In this document: positions 10,121 to 19,066 of the stretch, piece after piece
How the letters are laid out: the number at the start of each line of letters is the position of its first letter
Numbering within the stretch: the stretch's first letter is position 1
NCBI RefSeq assembly: GCF_030813635.1
Contig: NZ_JAUSUM010000001.1
Location: 1,116,001-1,180,000 of the forward strand
Reading direction: 5' to 3'
Length of the DNA: 64,000 nucleotides
DNA from: Salibacterium salarium
GTDB taxonomy: Bacteria; Bacillota; Bacilli; Bacillales; Marinococcaceae
Made by a program: the position numbers and the translations under genes
The notes under the pieces: generated by a model
Databases searched by the model: none
The model's input: only the letters and a program-made list of their open reading frames with translations
What the model was told of the DNA's origin: nothing

Positions 10121-10161
10121 AAGGATAGCTCGATCTTTCAGTAGATCTGGTTATCCTTTTT
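10121..10161 (+). terminator. folC: Intrinsic terminator after folC
   Basis: AAGGATA (10121-10127) pairs with TATCCTT (10152-10158); an inner stem AGATC/GATCT-like adds stability and a T run follows. It separates valS-folC from the pilus cluster. Confidence 0.7.
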
Positions 10162-10244
10162 CTATGTTGAAATGTAAAAATTATCGCAGAGAGTTACACA
10201 TACGTAAGAAAATACGATATGATAGGACAAAGGGTGGTGGTTCA

Positions 10245-10961
10245 ATGGTCTTTGTAATGATGGGGACAGGAGCTATTTTAGGGTATTTTGTCCTACGTGT
10301 AATACCATTAGAGATTAATAGACGATTACGAATACAGCTGATTACAGCAGCTTTTATGATTGTTATGTTAGTTTATTTAATACAAGAGATTTACTTTTGG
10401 TCCTTAGGATTAATTGTTTTAGTTGCTCTGCTTTTATTGTTTTCTATTATTTTTGGTAAACAAATGGAATATGCTGATACTATTGCAGAGGAGTCGGAGA
10501 AAATCGAAAAGATAGATGAAGTCGCTGAAATAAAGCAACAAGAGAACTACGGACAAGCACGTGAAAGACTGGAATCGCCTGCTTATAGTGTGTCAGCAGA
10601 CAATCGTTATCTTACTGCGGACGATGAGTTGAACGTAGATAATAACGCCGCTGGTGATTTCATTTCAAAGAAGGACGATATGTTAGACACGAGTTCTTTT
10701 GTCGAAGAAGATAGTACGACAGATAATGGGGAATTGGACTTTTTTCAACATCGTTCTTTCTTAATAGAAAAAGACGAACAATCTGAAGAAGAAATAGACA
10801 TGGAAGAGCGAGAAGAGGACGAGGCAGAAGAAGATTTAGTGGTCCAACAAAACAATACACGGTCCTACGACGAGATAAACAAAACAGACATATCCGATAA
10901 ACGACTGAGATTATTAGAAGAACTAGACGATGAATATGCAATAAACGAGAGTAACCGGTGA
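10245..10961 (+). CDS. Membrane protein with acidic tail, first gene of the pilus cluster
   Basis: 238 residues, family not recognised. The first 80 or so residues contain three hydrophobic segments (MVFVMMGTGAILGYFVL; LRIQLITAAFMIVMLVYLI; LGLIVLVALLLLFSIIF). The remainder is hydrophilic and strongly acidic (for example EIDMEEREEDEAEEDLV), expected in the cytoplasm or outside depending on topology. ATG 10245 follows GGTGGTGG; the frame could begin at 10164 without a ribosome site. It ends 10 bases before the next gene and lies just upstream of pilB, so a role in pilus assembly or regulation is likely from context only. Confidence 0.65.
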   Translation: MVFVMMGTGAILGYFVLRVIPLEINRRLRIQLITAAFMIVMLVYLIQEIYFWSLGLIVLVALLLLFSIIFGKQMEYADTIAEESEKIEKIDEVAEIKQQENYGQARERLESPAYSVSADNRYLTADDELNVDNNAAGDFISKKDDMLDTSSFVEEDSTTDNGELDFFQHRSFLIEKDEQSEEEIDMEEREEDEAEEDLVVQQNNTRSYDEINKTDISDKRLRLLEELDDEYAINESNR

Positions 10962-10971
10962 GGTGCGCCTA

Positions 10972-12360
10972 ATGAAACGAAACTATTACATCGAAAAATC
11001 TTTTATTTTGTTAACATTGACAGCATTCTTTATATTTCTATTTTCTTGGGGGAGTACAGTTGCTATGGAAGCAGCTTGGACTTCTGAAGAACGCTTACCA
11101 GAAAGCACTGTCATTGGTGGTGTTAATGTAGGGGGATTACTCGAATCAGACGCTAATGAAATACTTACTGAAGAGAGCGAAAACTGGAAAAACAGCTCTG
11201 GTACAGCCCTTTCCTTATTTAATGAGGAAGTTATTTTCGATTCTGAGGTGATAAACATAGATGTGGCAAAAAGTATTGATCTTGCTCTTGAAAAAGGAAG
11301 TATTCCGCTGCAAGCTACCATTAATCAATCAGCGGTAGAGAATCACCTTGAACGTTTCTCCTTTGCCAATCTGCGCGAACGTGTGTCTATGGCAGATTTA
11401 AAAAATAGATTAACTGTAATTTCTAATATTACAGACAGTGATTATGAGCAAGTTGATGTTGCGGACTATTTTGATGAAGATTATGCGTTGGAAAAAGAGA
11501 CATTTAATCAAGTAACAATCACGCGAAATGAACCTTTCCCATCGTATTTCCAAGAATGGATAGGTGCATTAGATGGTTATGAAACACCGTCTCATACAAC
11601 GTTTTCTTTAATACAGGCATTAGAGGGAAGCGATGTGTCTTATTTTGATGACCCTTCCTTGGATGTACTAGCTTCTGCATTTTTTCAAGTAATGGGCCAA
11701 ACGAACTTCGTATTAAGCGAACGACATATTAATGAAAGTCTTCCTTCTTATATAGAATTGGGACAAGATGCCCATGTTGAACCGGAGAAAGAAGATTTAC
11801 GTTTTTATAATCCGAATATATATGCTTATGAATGGAATTTAGAAGTAGAAAGAAATCAATTAACTGTTTCGTTGCAAGGTCTGCCTTTTTTACACGATTA
11901 TTCAATGGGAACAAGAGAAGAGGAAACAATGGAACCAAGGACCATTGTAACGTTCAATTCTTCGCGGTCTCCCGGTGAAAAAGAGACTCTTACTGATGGT
12001 GAAGTTGGGCATTTTGCAGACGTTATTCGTGAAGTGAAAAACGATGAGGACGTTGTGATAGAGGAAACTGAGCTGGCACAAGATTATTACGCACCTGTTC
12101 AACGATTGGAAGAGTGGAGTTTACAGGATAGAGCGGCTATGGATGATGAAATACCTGAACAAGTTTGGGAAGAAAATGATAACGAATCTACTGAATCAGA
12201 AGGTGAAATGAATGATGTTGATGAAACAGAAGAGGAGTTAGAGGAATCAGAAAATGATACGACTGTAACGGAAGGTGAAGCAAAGAAAGAAGAAAACAGG
12301 GAGCCAGAAGATACACTTGAAGATACGGATGATGATACTCCAGTCAAAGGTTACGATTAA
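10972..12360 (+). CDS. Surface protein with VanW/peptidoglycan-binding-like and G5-like regions, pilus cluster
   Basis: 462 residues. One N-terminal signal-anchor segment (IEKSFILLTLTAFFIFLFSW) is followed by a stretch with the pattern ESTVIGGVNVGGLLESDANEIL, which resembles the start of VanW/PG-binding-4 type extracellular domains. A later segment (about 310-375, TIVTFNSSRSPGEKETL, then DGEVGHFADVIREV) looks like a G5 domain. The C-terminus is an acidic Glu/Asp-rich tail. It probably sits outside the membrane near the wall. Position directly before pilB (14 bases, ribosome site AAAAGGGG of pilB in the gap) suggests a pilus-linked wall function. The family assignment is a pattern match by eye. 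Confidence 0.6.
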   Translation: MKRNYYIEKSFILLTLTAFFIFLFSWGSTVAMEAAWTSEERLPESTVIGGVNVGGLLESDANEILTEESENWKNSSGTALSLFNEEVIFDSEVINIDVAKSIDLALEKGSIPLQATINQSAVENHLERFSFANLRERVSMADLKNRLTVISNITDSDYEQVDVADYFDEDYALEKETFNQVTITRNEPFPSYFQEWIGALDGYETPSHTTFSLIQALEGSDVSYFDDPSLDVLASAFFQVMGQTNFVLSERHINESLPSYIELGQDAHVEPEKEDLRFYNPNIYAYEWNLEVERNQLTVSLQGLPFLHDYSMGTREEETMEPRTIVTFNSSRSPGEKETLTDGEVGHFADVIREVKNDEDVVIEETELAQDYYAPVQRLEEWSLQDRAAMDDEIPEQVWEENDNESTESEGEMNDVDETEEELEESENDTTVTEGEAKKEENREPEDTLEDTDDDTPVKGYD

Positions 12361-12374
12361 AAGGGGTGTGACAT

Positions 12375-14033
12375 ATGGCAGAAAGACGTAAACGACTAGG
12401 GGATCTTTTGCTCGAAGCAAACTTAATTACAGAGGATAAACTAGAAGATACACTCCAAACAAAACGAAACAATCAAAAGCTTGGAGACGCGCTGATTGAA
12501 CGAAATTATATTAATGAACAACAATTAATTGAAGCGTTGGAATACCAATTAGGTATCCCTCGCATCAGCCTTCATAATCACCCGGTGGAAGAAAGTGCTA
12601 TACGGCTTTTGAGCAAAGAGTTTGCGCTCCGACATGTACTTTTACCGCTCCAAAAGGAAGGACAGCGCCTTCGTGTAGCGATGGCAGATCCGATGGACTA
12701 TTTTGCGATTGATGAATTACGTGTAGCTACCGGCTTCCACATAGATCCGGTCATTGCAACGCACGAAGAACTTAGGACATATATTCAAAAGCATTACCAT
12801 ATTCAAGAGTCGTTAGAACAGTTTGCAGAGAACGATAGCCCGGAAAATTGGGATGAGGAAGGAAATCAAGACGAAGATGCTCCCATCATTAGAATGGTTG
12901 ATCAAATGATTTCATACGGACTGAAGCAGCAGGCAAGTGATATTCACATTGATCCGCATGAATCGAAAGTGCTCGTTCGTTACCGGATTGACGGTATATT
13001 AAAGACAGATCAGGCCTTCCCAAAAAACATGCAGAACGCCCTCACAGCTCGAATAAAGATCATGGCTGATTTAAATATTACAGAAACAAGACTTCCCCAA
13101 GATGGACGTGTGAAAACAACGGTCGACCTGCACCCCATTGATCTTAGAATATCGATACTTCCTACTGTTTTTGGAGAAAAAATCGTTTTACGAATAATGG
13201 ATTTAGGCAGTTCGCTAAATAATATTTCTGAATTAGGTTTTAATAAAGTAAATTATAACCGTTTTAAAAATTTAATAGAACAGCCATCAGGAATGGTCTT
13301 GTTGACGGGTCCTACAGGTTCTGGAAAAACATCAACTTTATATGCATCGCTGCATCATTTGAACACGGAAAAGGTCAATATTATAACGGTCGAGGATCCT
13401 GTAGAATATCAACTTGAAGGAATTAATCAAATGCAGGTAAATGCTGACATAGGGTTAACGTTTGCGACTGGATTACGTTCAATTTTGCGACAAGATCCTA
13501 ACATAGTAATGGTGGGGGAGATCCGGGATTCAGAAACGGCTGACATTGCTATCAGAGCTTCTCTTACCGGGCATCTTGTATTTAGTACACTACATACTAA
13601 TAGTGCCATTGCAACCGTGCCTCGTTTAATGGATATGGGAGTAGAGCCGTATATGGTTGTCTCATCATTATCCGGGATTGCTGCTCAACGTCTTGTCCGC
13701 AAAATTTGCGTAAACTGTCGCCAGCCTTATGAACCAAACGAGATGGAAAAAGAACTATTTGAAAAACGCGGGATAGCACCGGGTACCGTTTATAAAGGGA
13801 AGGGCTGCTCATCATGTAACCATACAGGCTATCGTGGACGATTGGCTATTCATGAACTACTTGAAATGGATGACACGATTCGAAACATGCTCATGAATCA
13901 TGAGTCGATAGCTACGTTAAGGCAATATGCACTAAAAGAAGGTATGATTTTTCTAATAGATGATGGTTTGTTAAAAGTAAAACAAGGCAGTACAACGATA
14001 GAAGAGATTTTGAGAGTAGCTGTCGATGAATAA
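12375..14033 (+). CDS. pilB: Type IV pilus assembly (extension) ATPase
   Basis: 552 residues. An N-terminal MshEN-type domain (RLGDLLLEANLITEDKLEDT, repeated as LGDALIERNYINEQQLIEAL, about 1-65) may bind cyclic di-GMP in this family. The GspE/PilB ATPase core has Walker A TGPTGSGKTSTLYASL (about 312), the Asp box ITVEDPVEYQLEGINQMQV, Walker B GEIRDSETADIAI, and the His box TGHLVFSTLHTNSA. A C4 zinc site is visible as KICVNCRQPY and KGKGCSSCNHTGY. PilB powers pilin insertion from the membrane. It lies in a row with pilT and pilC with gaps of 15-30 bases. Confidence 0.95.
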   Translation: MAERRKRLGDLLLEANLITEDKLEDTLQTKRNNQKLGDALIERNYINEQQLIEALEYQLGIPRISLHNHPVEESAIRLLSKEFALRHVLLPLQKEGQRLRVAMADPMDYFAIDELRVATGFHIDPVIATHEELRTYIQKHYHIQESLEQFAENDSPENWDEEGNQDEDAPIIRMVDQMISYGLKQQASDIHIDPHESKVLVRYRIDGILKTDQAFPKNMQNALTARIKIMADLNITETRLPQDGRVKTTVDLHPIDLRISILPTVFGEKIVLRIMDLGSSLNNISELGFNKVNYNRFKNLIEQPSGMVLLTGPTGSGKTSTLYASLHHLNTEKVNIITVEDPVEYQLEGINQMQVNADIGLTFATGLRSILRQDPNIVMVGEIRDSETADIAIRASLTGHLVFSTLHTNSAIATVPRLMDMGVEPYMVVSSLSGIAAQRLVRKICVNCRQPYEPNEMEKELFEKRGIAPGTVYKGKGCSSCNHTGYRGRLAIHELLEMDDTIRNMLMNHESIATLRQYALKEGMIFLIDDGLLKVKQGSTTIEEILRVAVDE

Positions 14034-14048
14034 GGAGGGGGAAAAGGC

Positions 14049-15092
14049 ATGTCACATCGCTTAGATACTTTACTGACGGATGCTTTTGAAAAAGGAGCTT
14101 CAGATATTCATATTACAGTAGGGATTCCTCCAATCTTTCGGATAAACGGGGAACTTTCACGTCAAGGTGATGAACCTCTGCGCCCGCAAGATACGGAAGA
14201 AATGGCTAAATCGGTAATGATGGAGCCGCTATGGCATAAGTTTCAAAAAAAAGGTGAGATTGATTTTTCGCATGGTATTCGTGGGGTGTCGCGTTTTCGA
14301 ATGAACGCTTATTTTCAACGTTCTTGTGTAAGTATGGCGATTCGTGTTGTTCCAACTCATATTCCATCTTTGCAAGAGTTGCATATGCCTGAATTTGTAC
14401 AAACAATCGCTGAAAAACCACAAGGATTGGTGTTAGTGACTGGGCCGACAGGTAGTGGAAAATCAACTACACTTGCGTCGATGATAGATTATGTCAATCA
14501 AACGATGAAACGTCACATTATTACACTCGAAGATCCTATAGAGTATTTACATAAACATCAACGCTCTTTGGTAGATCAACGAGAAATTGGGTTTGACACG
14601 CAAAACTTTGCGAATGGCCTGCGTTCATGTTTGCGTCAAGATCCCGATATTATATTAGTTGGAGAGATGAGAGATTTAGAAACAATCTCAACAGCTATTA
14701 CAGCAGCTGAAACTGGTCACCTGGTACTTGGAACACTTCACACGACGAACGCGGCAGCAACGATTGATCGTATCATTGATGTATTTCCTCCTGATCAACA
14801 AATTCAAATTAGAATTCAACTTGCATCTGTTTTGAGTGCTGTCATCAGTCAACGTTTATTTCGTAAAAAAGGTGGAGAGGGAAGGCAGGCAGCAACTGAA
14901 GTGTTAACAAGTAATGGAGCTGTTCAAAATTTAATTCGGAATGAAAAAATCCATCAAATTCCAAGTGTCATGCAAACGAGTAAAGCAGAAGGTATGCACA
15001 CATTAGAAATGTCGATAAAGGAGCTGCTTCAAAAAGATGTCATTGATAAAACAGCAGCACAATCATTTCTCACCACCCCAACGGCGGAGTAA
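14049..15092 (+). CDS. pilT: Twitching motility (retraction) ATPase
   Basis: 347 residues, the PilT length. The N-terminus DTLLTDAFEKGASDIHITVG and short PAS-like domain lead to the ATPase core: Walker A VTGPTGSGKSTTLASMIDY (about 132), ITLEDPIEYLHKH, Walker B GEMRDLETISTAITAAETG, His box HLVLGTLHTTNAAATIDRI. Absence of the C4 zinc site and of the MshEN domain separates it from PilB. PilT depolymerises the pilus, so this system should be a retractile type IV pilus and not only a competence pseudopilus. AAGGAGGGGG precedes ATG 14049. Confidence 0.95.
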   Translation: MSHRLDTLLTDAFEKGASDIHITVGIPPIFRINGELSRQGDEPLRPQDTEEMAKSVMMEPLWHKFQKKGEIDFSHGIRGVSRFRMNAYFQRSCVSMAIRVVPTHIPSLQELHMPEFVQTIAEKPQGLVLVTGPTGSGKSTTLASMIDYVNQTMKRHIITLEDPIEYLHKHQRSLVDQREIGFDTQNFANGLRSCLRQDPDIILVGEMRDLETISTAITAAETGHLVLGTLHTTNAAATIDRIIDVFPPDQQIQIRIQLASVLSAVISQRLFRKKGGEGRQAATEVLTSNGAVQNLIRNEKIHQIPSVMQTSKAEGMHTLEMSIKELLQKDVIDKTAAQSFLTTPTAE

Positions 15093-15122
15093 TAGCATTT
15101 TATAAACAGGTAGGAGATAAAT

Positions 15123-16331
15123 ATGCCTTATTTTCAATATAAAGGCCTTAATAAAAAAGGACAGATTGTTAGCGGCAAAAAGAAAGGTGCCAGCACAAAC
15201 GACGTAAAAGAAAAACTATATAAACAGGGAATCGCAGCAAAAGAATTGAAAATGCTGGAAGGTATCTTGTATAAAGACCTTTCCATAGGTAAAAAAGTTT
15301 CGACAAAAGAATTTGTTTTATTTCTACGGCAATTGTCTACGTTGCTTCAAGCTGGAATTACTTTGGTAGAAGCGATGAATATACTTATTAGGCAAACGGA
15401 AAAGAAATCGTTCCGAATAATCTTGTCAGAATTAGAAAATGAATTACGGGCAGGTGTATCTTTTTCAGAAGCAACGGCGAAATATCCAAGTGTTTTTTCT
15501 TCCCTATTCGTAAATATGGTAAGAGCAGGAGAAGCAAGTGGGAATTTGGATGGAATATTGGATAGACTAGCTTCTTTGTTTGAAAAGCAATATGATACTA
15601 GGCGTAAGGTTATTTCTGCTTTAACATATCCATCAGTAATAGGTGTTGTAGCAGTTGCTGTTGTCTTTTTTCTATTAATGTATATTGTACCTACATTTGC
15701 GGATATGTACGAATCGTTTGATGAGGAACTCCCTACTATCACTCTCATGGTGTTGAATGCGGGAGAGTTATTTGGACGATGGTGGTGGATTGTTTTAGTG
15801 ACGATTGGGATTGTACCGTTCCTTATAAAAGCGGGAAGACGACAGAGTAGCGTTTTTTTATATTATACAGACTTTGTTTTATTAAAGCTTCCTATTTTTG
15901 GAGTATTACTGCAAAAAGCAGCGATTGCAAGAATGACAAGAACACTCAGTTCTTTGTTAGGTAGTTCTGTACCGATTATATCTTCCCTATCCATTGTGCA
16001 ACGTGTGACGGGGAATGAGATAATATCTGTTACATTGCAAAAAGCTAAAGGAGAAGTAGAACGAGGAGAATCGATTGCCAGTCCGTTAGAGAAAGACTGG
16101 GTTTTTCCGCCAATGGTAACTCAAATGATTGCTGTTGGAGAAACGTCTGGTTCGCTTGATTCGATGTTAAGCAAAGTGGCAGACTATTATGAAGCGGAAG
16201 TGGACGCTGCTACAGATCAGATAAAATCACTGATTGAACCGATTATGATTTTAATACTAGCAGCAGTCGTAGGAATCATTGTAGCATCTATTGCTGTTCC
16301 GATGTTTGATATGTTTGATGCTGTTCAATAA
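15123..16331 (+). CDS. pilC: Type IV pilus inner-membrane platform protein
   Basis: 402 residues with two copies of the GspF domain. Each copy begins with a cytoplasmic helical bundle (VLFLRQLSTLLQAGITLVEAM near 60-100; MTRTLSSLLGSSVPIISSL near 265-300) and ends in membrane helices (VIGVVAVAVVFFLLMYIVP; PIMILILAAVVGIIVASIAV). The N-terminus YFQYKGLNKKGQIVSGKKKG is typical of the family. PilC links the PilB/PilT motors to pilin assembly. TAGGAGAT precedes ATG 15123. No terminator is evident before the pilin promoter, so some readthrough into the riboswitch region is possible. Confidence 0.95.
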   Translation: MPYFQYKGLNKKGQIVSGKKKGASTNDVKEKLYKQGIAAKELKMLEGILYKDLSIGKKVSTKEFVLFLRQLSTLLQAGITLVEAMNILIRQTEKKSFRIILSELENELRAGVSFSEATAKYPSVFSSLFVNMVRAGEASGNLDGILDRLASLFEKQYDTRRKVISALTYPSVIGVVAVAVVFFLLMYIVPTFADMYESFDEELPTITLMVLNAGELFGRWWWIVLVTIGIVPFLIKAGRRQSSVFLYYTDFVLLKLPIFGVLLQKAAIARMTRTLSSLLGSSVPIISSLSIVQRVTGNEIISVTLQKAKGEVERGESIASPLEKDWVFPPMVTQMIAVGETSGSLDSMLSKVADYYEAEVDAATDQIKSLIEPIMILILAAVVGIIVASIAVPMFDMFDAVQ

Positions 16332-16346
16332 ATCTAGAAAAAAAGG

Positions 16347-16375
16347 ATGACAAATCTCATTTTGTTCACTATAAT
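16347..16375 (+). promoter_or_regulatory. pilA: Sigma-A promoter of the pilin transcript
   Basis: ATGACA (16347-16352), 17 nt, perfect TATAAT (16370-16375). It lies about 25 bases before the aptamer, so the pilin has its own transcript independent of pilB-pilT-pilC. Confidence 0.65.
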
Positions 16376-16397
16376 GAAAAAAGTAGTGAACATATAG

Positions 16398-16472
16398 AAC
16401 TATGGAAGCGAAGAGGGATTACCTGTATTTGGGCACTTGGGTCGTCCGTAGCTGCTAGTGCAACCGGCCATT
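16398..16472 (+). ncRNA. Class II cyclic-di-GMP riboswitch aptamer
   Basis: The segment matches the conserved c-di-GMP-II pattern as known from Clostridioides difficile: GGAAGCGAAGAGGG (16404-16417), then TTTGGGCACTTG (16428-16439), then TAGTGCAACCGGCC (16456-16469). The GCACT/AGTGC pairing and the CAACCG pseudoknot strand are intact. The 3' side of the closing helix (GGCCATT, 16466-16472) is also the 5' arm of the following terminator, so the two structures exclude each other. Ligand binding should keep the closing helix and prevent termination (an ON switch for the pilin). Not the class I (GEMM) fold. An Infernal search with the Rfam c-di-GMP-II model would be decisive. Confidence 0.88.
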
Positions 16473-16511
16473 TTAGACTGAATACACATTCAGGTACAAT
16501 GGCCATTTTTT
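16466..16511 (+). terminator. Riboswitch-controlled terminator before the pilin gene
   Basis: GGCCATT (16466-16472) pairs with AATGGCC (16498-16504); the inner stem CTGAAT (16478-16483) pairs with ATTCAG (16488-16493). Six T follow (16506-16511). The 5' arm belongs also to the aptamer closing helix, the classic expression-platform design. Confidence 0.88.
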
Positions 16512-16574
16512 ATGTTTAACTTAACGAAAAAAGGTATTAAGTCTTGGTCTAAAAGAATTAAGGAGGAAGAAAAA

Positions 16575-17078
16575 ATGAAAAATGTATTAAACGCTGCAAA
16601 AAATGAACGAGGGTTGACGTTGATTGAACTGCTCGCCGTAATTGTTATTTTAGGGATTATTGCGGCAATCGCTGTTCCGAGCATAGGTGGAATTATTGAT
16701 AATAGTAAAAAAGACGCTCATATTGCCAATGCTGAACAAATGGTAAGTTCAGCTAGACTTGCACAAGTGTCAGATTTAGCAGTAGACGAAAAAAATGGCA
16801 CCTACGAGTATTCAATAGAAGACTTAGTAGAGGGCGGCTATATAGAAAACGTGGAAAGCCCTGGTAATAATGGTCCGTATGATCATAGTAATTCTATCGT
16901 GGAGATAGATAATGGTGGAGATGGTGATGGAGATGATGGAAATGAAAATCCTACCTACACTATTACACTAGCTGCTGAGGAAGGTGGAAATTACATTAGC
17001 GATGAAACAATTGATGCCCTCCGAGGAAGTGAAGATGATGAGGGAAGAGAGTTAGTAGATTTGAACGGTAATAATTAA
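16575..17078 (+). CDS. pilA: Type IV major pilin (prepilin)
   Basis: 167 residues. Class III signal: MKNVLNAAKNERG then LTLIELLAVIVILGIIAAIA; cleavage is expected after Gly13, leaving Leu1 with the required Glu at +5. The hydrophobic N-terminal helix is followed by a globular part with a Gly/Asp-rich loop at residues 112-124 (DNGGDGDGDDGNEN), possibly calcium-binding. ATG 16575 follows a strong AGGAGG (16561-16566); the in-frame ATG at 16512 lies inside the terminator and lacks a site. Processing is by the peptidase encoded next. Expression is gated by the c-di-GMP-II riboswitch and ends at the 17094 terminator. The symbol pilA reflects role, not verified orthology. Confidence 0.93.
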   Translation: MKNVLNAAKNERGLTLIELLAVIVILGIIAAIAVPSIGGIIDNSKKDAHIANAEQMVSSARLAQVSDLAVDEKNGTYEYSIEDLVEGGYIENVESPGNNGPYDHSNSIVEIDNGGDGDGDDGNENPTYTITLAAEEGGNYISDETIDALRGSEDDEGRELVDLNGNN

Positions 17079-17093
17079 TATATTGTATATCAT

Positions 17094-17158
17094 ACTGCCT
17101 TATATTAGTAGGATGCTCTTCTTACATCCGCTATAAAGGCAGTTTTTTAACAGATAGA
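17094..17158 (+). terminator. Terminator after the pilin gene
   Basis: ACTGCCT (17094-17100) pairs with AGGCAGT (17147-17153) around an inner GGATG/CATCC hairpin, followed by six T (17153-17158). It isolates the pilin as a single-gene unit, which suits a highly expressed major subunit. Confidence 0.75.
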
Positions 17159-17241
17159 ATGGAATACTGCTATTCGTCATGCGTAAGGTATGGTAGAATA
17201 AAGTCAATAATATGCGACAATAGTCGAAGGAAGGACATAAC

Positions 17242-18006
17242 ATGGATGTCTTTTGGTCTGTATACATAGGCATAGTTGGACTAATATTCGGCTCTTTTTT
17301 TAATGTTGTAGGGTTGCGAGTGCCAAAAAGGGAATCTATTATAAGTCCAAGGTCCCGTTGTTCGACATGTGGAACAACATTGCAGGCAATAGATTTAATA
17401 CCGGTCTTGTCATATTTAATGATTGGTGGCAAGTGTCGAACATGTAAAGCAAGAGTATCTTGTTTTTACCCTATTATAGAAAGTTTGACGGCAGTTCTTT
17501 ATCTAGCTGCTTGGTTTTCTTGGGGACTATCTTGGCAGATGCTTGCTGCTTTATTACTGATTTCACTCCTTATCATTATCATAGTAAGCGATATATCAAC
17601 CATGCTGATTCCCGACAAAATTCTGATTGTCTTTACGATCCCCATCCTTTTAATAAGGATGACCGCAGCGCCACTTGATCCGTGGTGGAATGCTTGGGCT
17701 GGAGCAGCTTTAGGCTTTGTGTTGCTGCTAGTACTTGCTATCATCAGCAAGGGAGGCATGGGTGGCGGTGATATAAAATTATTCGCGCTTCTTGGTCTGT
17801 TTTTCGGTTGGCAAGGGTTAGTGCTCACTTTCTTCCTTGCAGTATTTTTAGGTGCTGTCATTGGCGGTATCGGTATGTTGATTGGAAAAGTACAAAGAGG
17901 AGTGCCGATGCCTTTTGGTCCATTTATCGCAGCAGGTAGTATCATTACACTATTTATTGGAGACAACTTGTTGACTTGGTATACTGATTTTTTCATAGAT
18001 AAATGA
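17242..18006 (+). CDS. pilD: Prepilin peptidase / N-methyltransferase
   Basis: 254 residues, polytopic. This A24 aspartic peptidase cleaves prepilins and methylates the new N-terminus. The cytosolic loop has the zinc tetrad CSTCG (about 34-38) and CRTCKA (about 57-62). Catalytic Asp residues lie in VSDISTMLIPDK and in GMGGGDIKLFALLG. At this place B. subtilis carries comC, its only prepilin peptidase, so this gene is the positional equivalent and may also serve competence pseudopilins encoded elsewhere. GAAGGAAGGAC precedes ATG 17242. Confidence 0.95.
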   Translation: MDVFWSVYIGIVGLIFGSFFNVVGLRVPKRESIISPRSRCSTCGTTLQAIDLIPVLSYLMIGGKCRTCKARVSCFYPIIESLTAVLYLAAWFSWGLSWQMLAALLLISLLIIIIVSDISTMLIPDKILIVFTIPILLIRMTAAPLDPWWNAWAGAALGFVLLLVLAIISKGGMGGGDIKLFALLGLFFGWQGLVLTFFLAVFLGAVIGGIGMLIGKVQRGVPMPFGPFIAAGSIITLFIGDNLLTWYTDFFIDK

Positions 18007-18042
18007 TTTTAGGGGTGTGCAGGTCTGAGGGGGAAAGGTGAC

Positions 18043-19035
18043 ATGGAGTTGTTCGGAAAGAAAAAAGAAAAAAGAAACACTCTCATGATAAAGGATCATG
18101 TCATTCGTTTTATAAAAGCAAAAGGACCAGGTTTAGATAATATAGAACGTATGGAAGAAAAGTATTTGCCCAAAGGTGTCATCAGTGAAGGGAAAATCGA
18201 AGACGATGAAAGGCTTGAGCAAATTCTTTTAGAATGTGTCGATCAGTGGGGATTACGTAATCAACCAGTCCAATATTGCATCCCTGATGTGTTCATTGTA
18301 GCAAGGAAGGTATCTTTACCAGAAGATACAGAAAAAAATGAAGCGGCGGCATACTTATACATGGAAATTGGCGAAAGCATCCCAGTTCCTTTTGAAGATC
18401 CAGTTTTCGATTTTGTCTATGCCCCGGAAGGCCATGCTGTTATCTTGTTAACTGCTCCTCGATATCATGTAGAGGCGTACGCATCAATGCTACAAAAGGT
18501 CCGATGTAAACCGAATGCAGCTGATATCTCAGCCATATGCCTTTATCGTACGCTTGCTGCTACAAAAGTTGTCAGTGCAAAAGAGCATACATTGTTGTTG
18601 CAAATGGACATGCAGGCAGTGGCAGCACTTGTTAGTATTTACACAGCAGATAAACCACTGTTTATCAGTCACATACCGTTAGAAAAGAGTCTGAAATCTT
18701 GGGAAATGAAGACGGGTAGAACAGAAGACTATTATCCTGAATGGATTGGAAATGATGAAACATTACGTGAGCAAGTTGATACAGTAACCGATGAAATAGA
18801 AAGAATCATGAGTTTTTATAGATATTCTCTTCAACAAGGAACCTACGGGATTGATAGAATGATAGTCGGAGGAGACCACCCTTTTTTACAAATGTGGGTG
18901 GATGCGTTGGCTGAACGAGTTGAGATTCCTGTAAGTGAAGCTGCAACAGCAAAGATGACAGTGTTGGAAGAAGAAATACCGGTCCGTTTTTTTGAAAACG
19001 CAGGACTCGTTTTAAAGGAAAACATACGAAACTGA
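18043..19035 (+). CDS. pilM: Type IV pilus assembly protein PilM (actin-like ATPase fold)
   Basis: 330 residues. Begins FGKKKEKRNTLMIKDHVIRF, followed by the family pattern LPKGVISEGKIEDDERL and YCIPDVFIVARKVSLP, and by IGESIPVPFEDPVFDF, the PilM counterpart of the strained IPFPLEE segment. PilM is a cytosolic FtsA-like protein that binds the short cytoplasmic end of PilN. The order pilM-pilN-pilO is the standard alignment subcomplex. No PilP or secretin is present, as expected in a Gram-positive cell. A ribosome site (GGGGGAAAGGTG) precedes ATG 18043. Confidence 0.88.
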   Translation: MELFGKKKEKRNTLMIKDHVIRFIKAKGPGLDNIERMEEKYLPKGVISEGKIEDDERLEQILLECVDQWGLRNQPVQYCIPDVFIVARKVSLPEDTEKNEAAAYLYMEIGESIPVPFEDPVFDFVYAPEGHAVILLTAPRYHVEAYASMLQKVRCKPNAADISAICLYRTLAATKVVSAKEHTLLLQMDMQAVAALVSIYTADKPLFISHIPLEKSLKSWEMKTGRTEDYYPEWIGNDETLREQVDTVTDEIERIMSFYRYSLQQGTYGIDRMIVGGDHPFLQMWVDALAERVEIPVSEAATAKMTVLEEEIPVRFFENAGLVLKENIRN

Positions 19036-19066
19036 CTATAGACAGAAACTAGTTGGGGGAACGTCG

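Noticed and set aside
16398-16472. Class I (GEMM) c-di-GMP riboswitch or cobalamin riboswitch
   Set aside because: The GCAAACC and tetraloop-receptor features of GEMM and the B12-box are missing; TTTGGGCACTTG and TAGTGCAACCG are class II features.
17242-18006. Calling the peptidase comC
   Set aside because: Positional equivalent of comC, but in a complete pilus cluster; pilD describes the role better, and a competence role is left open.
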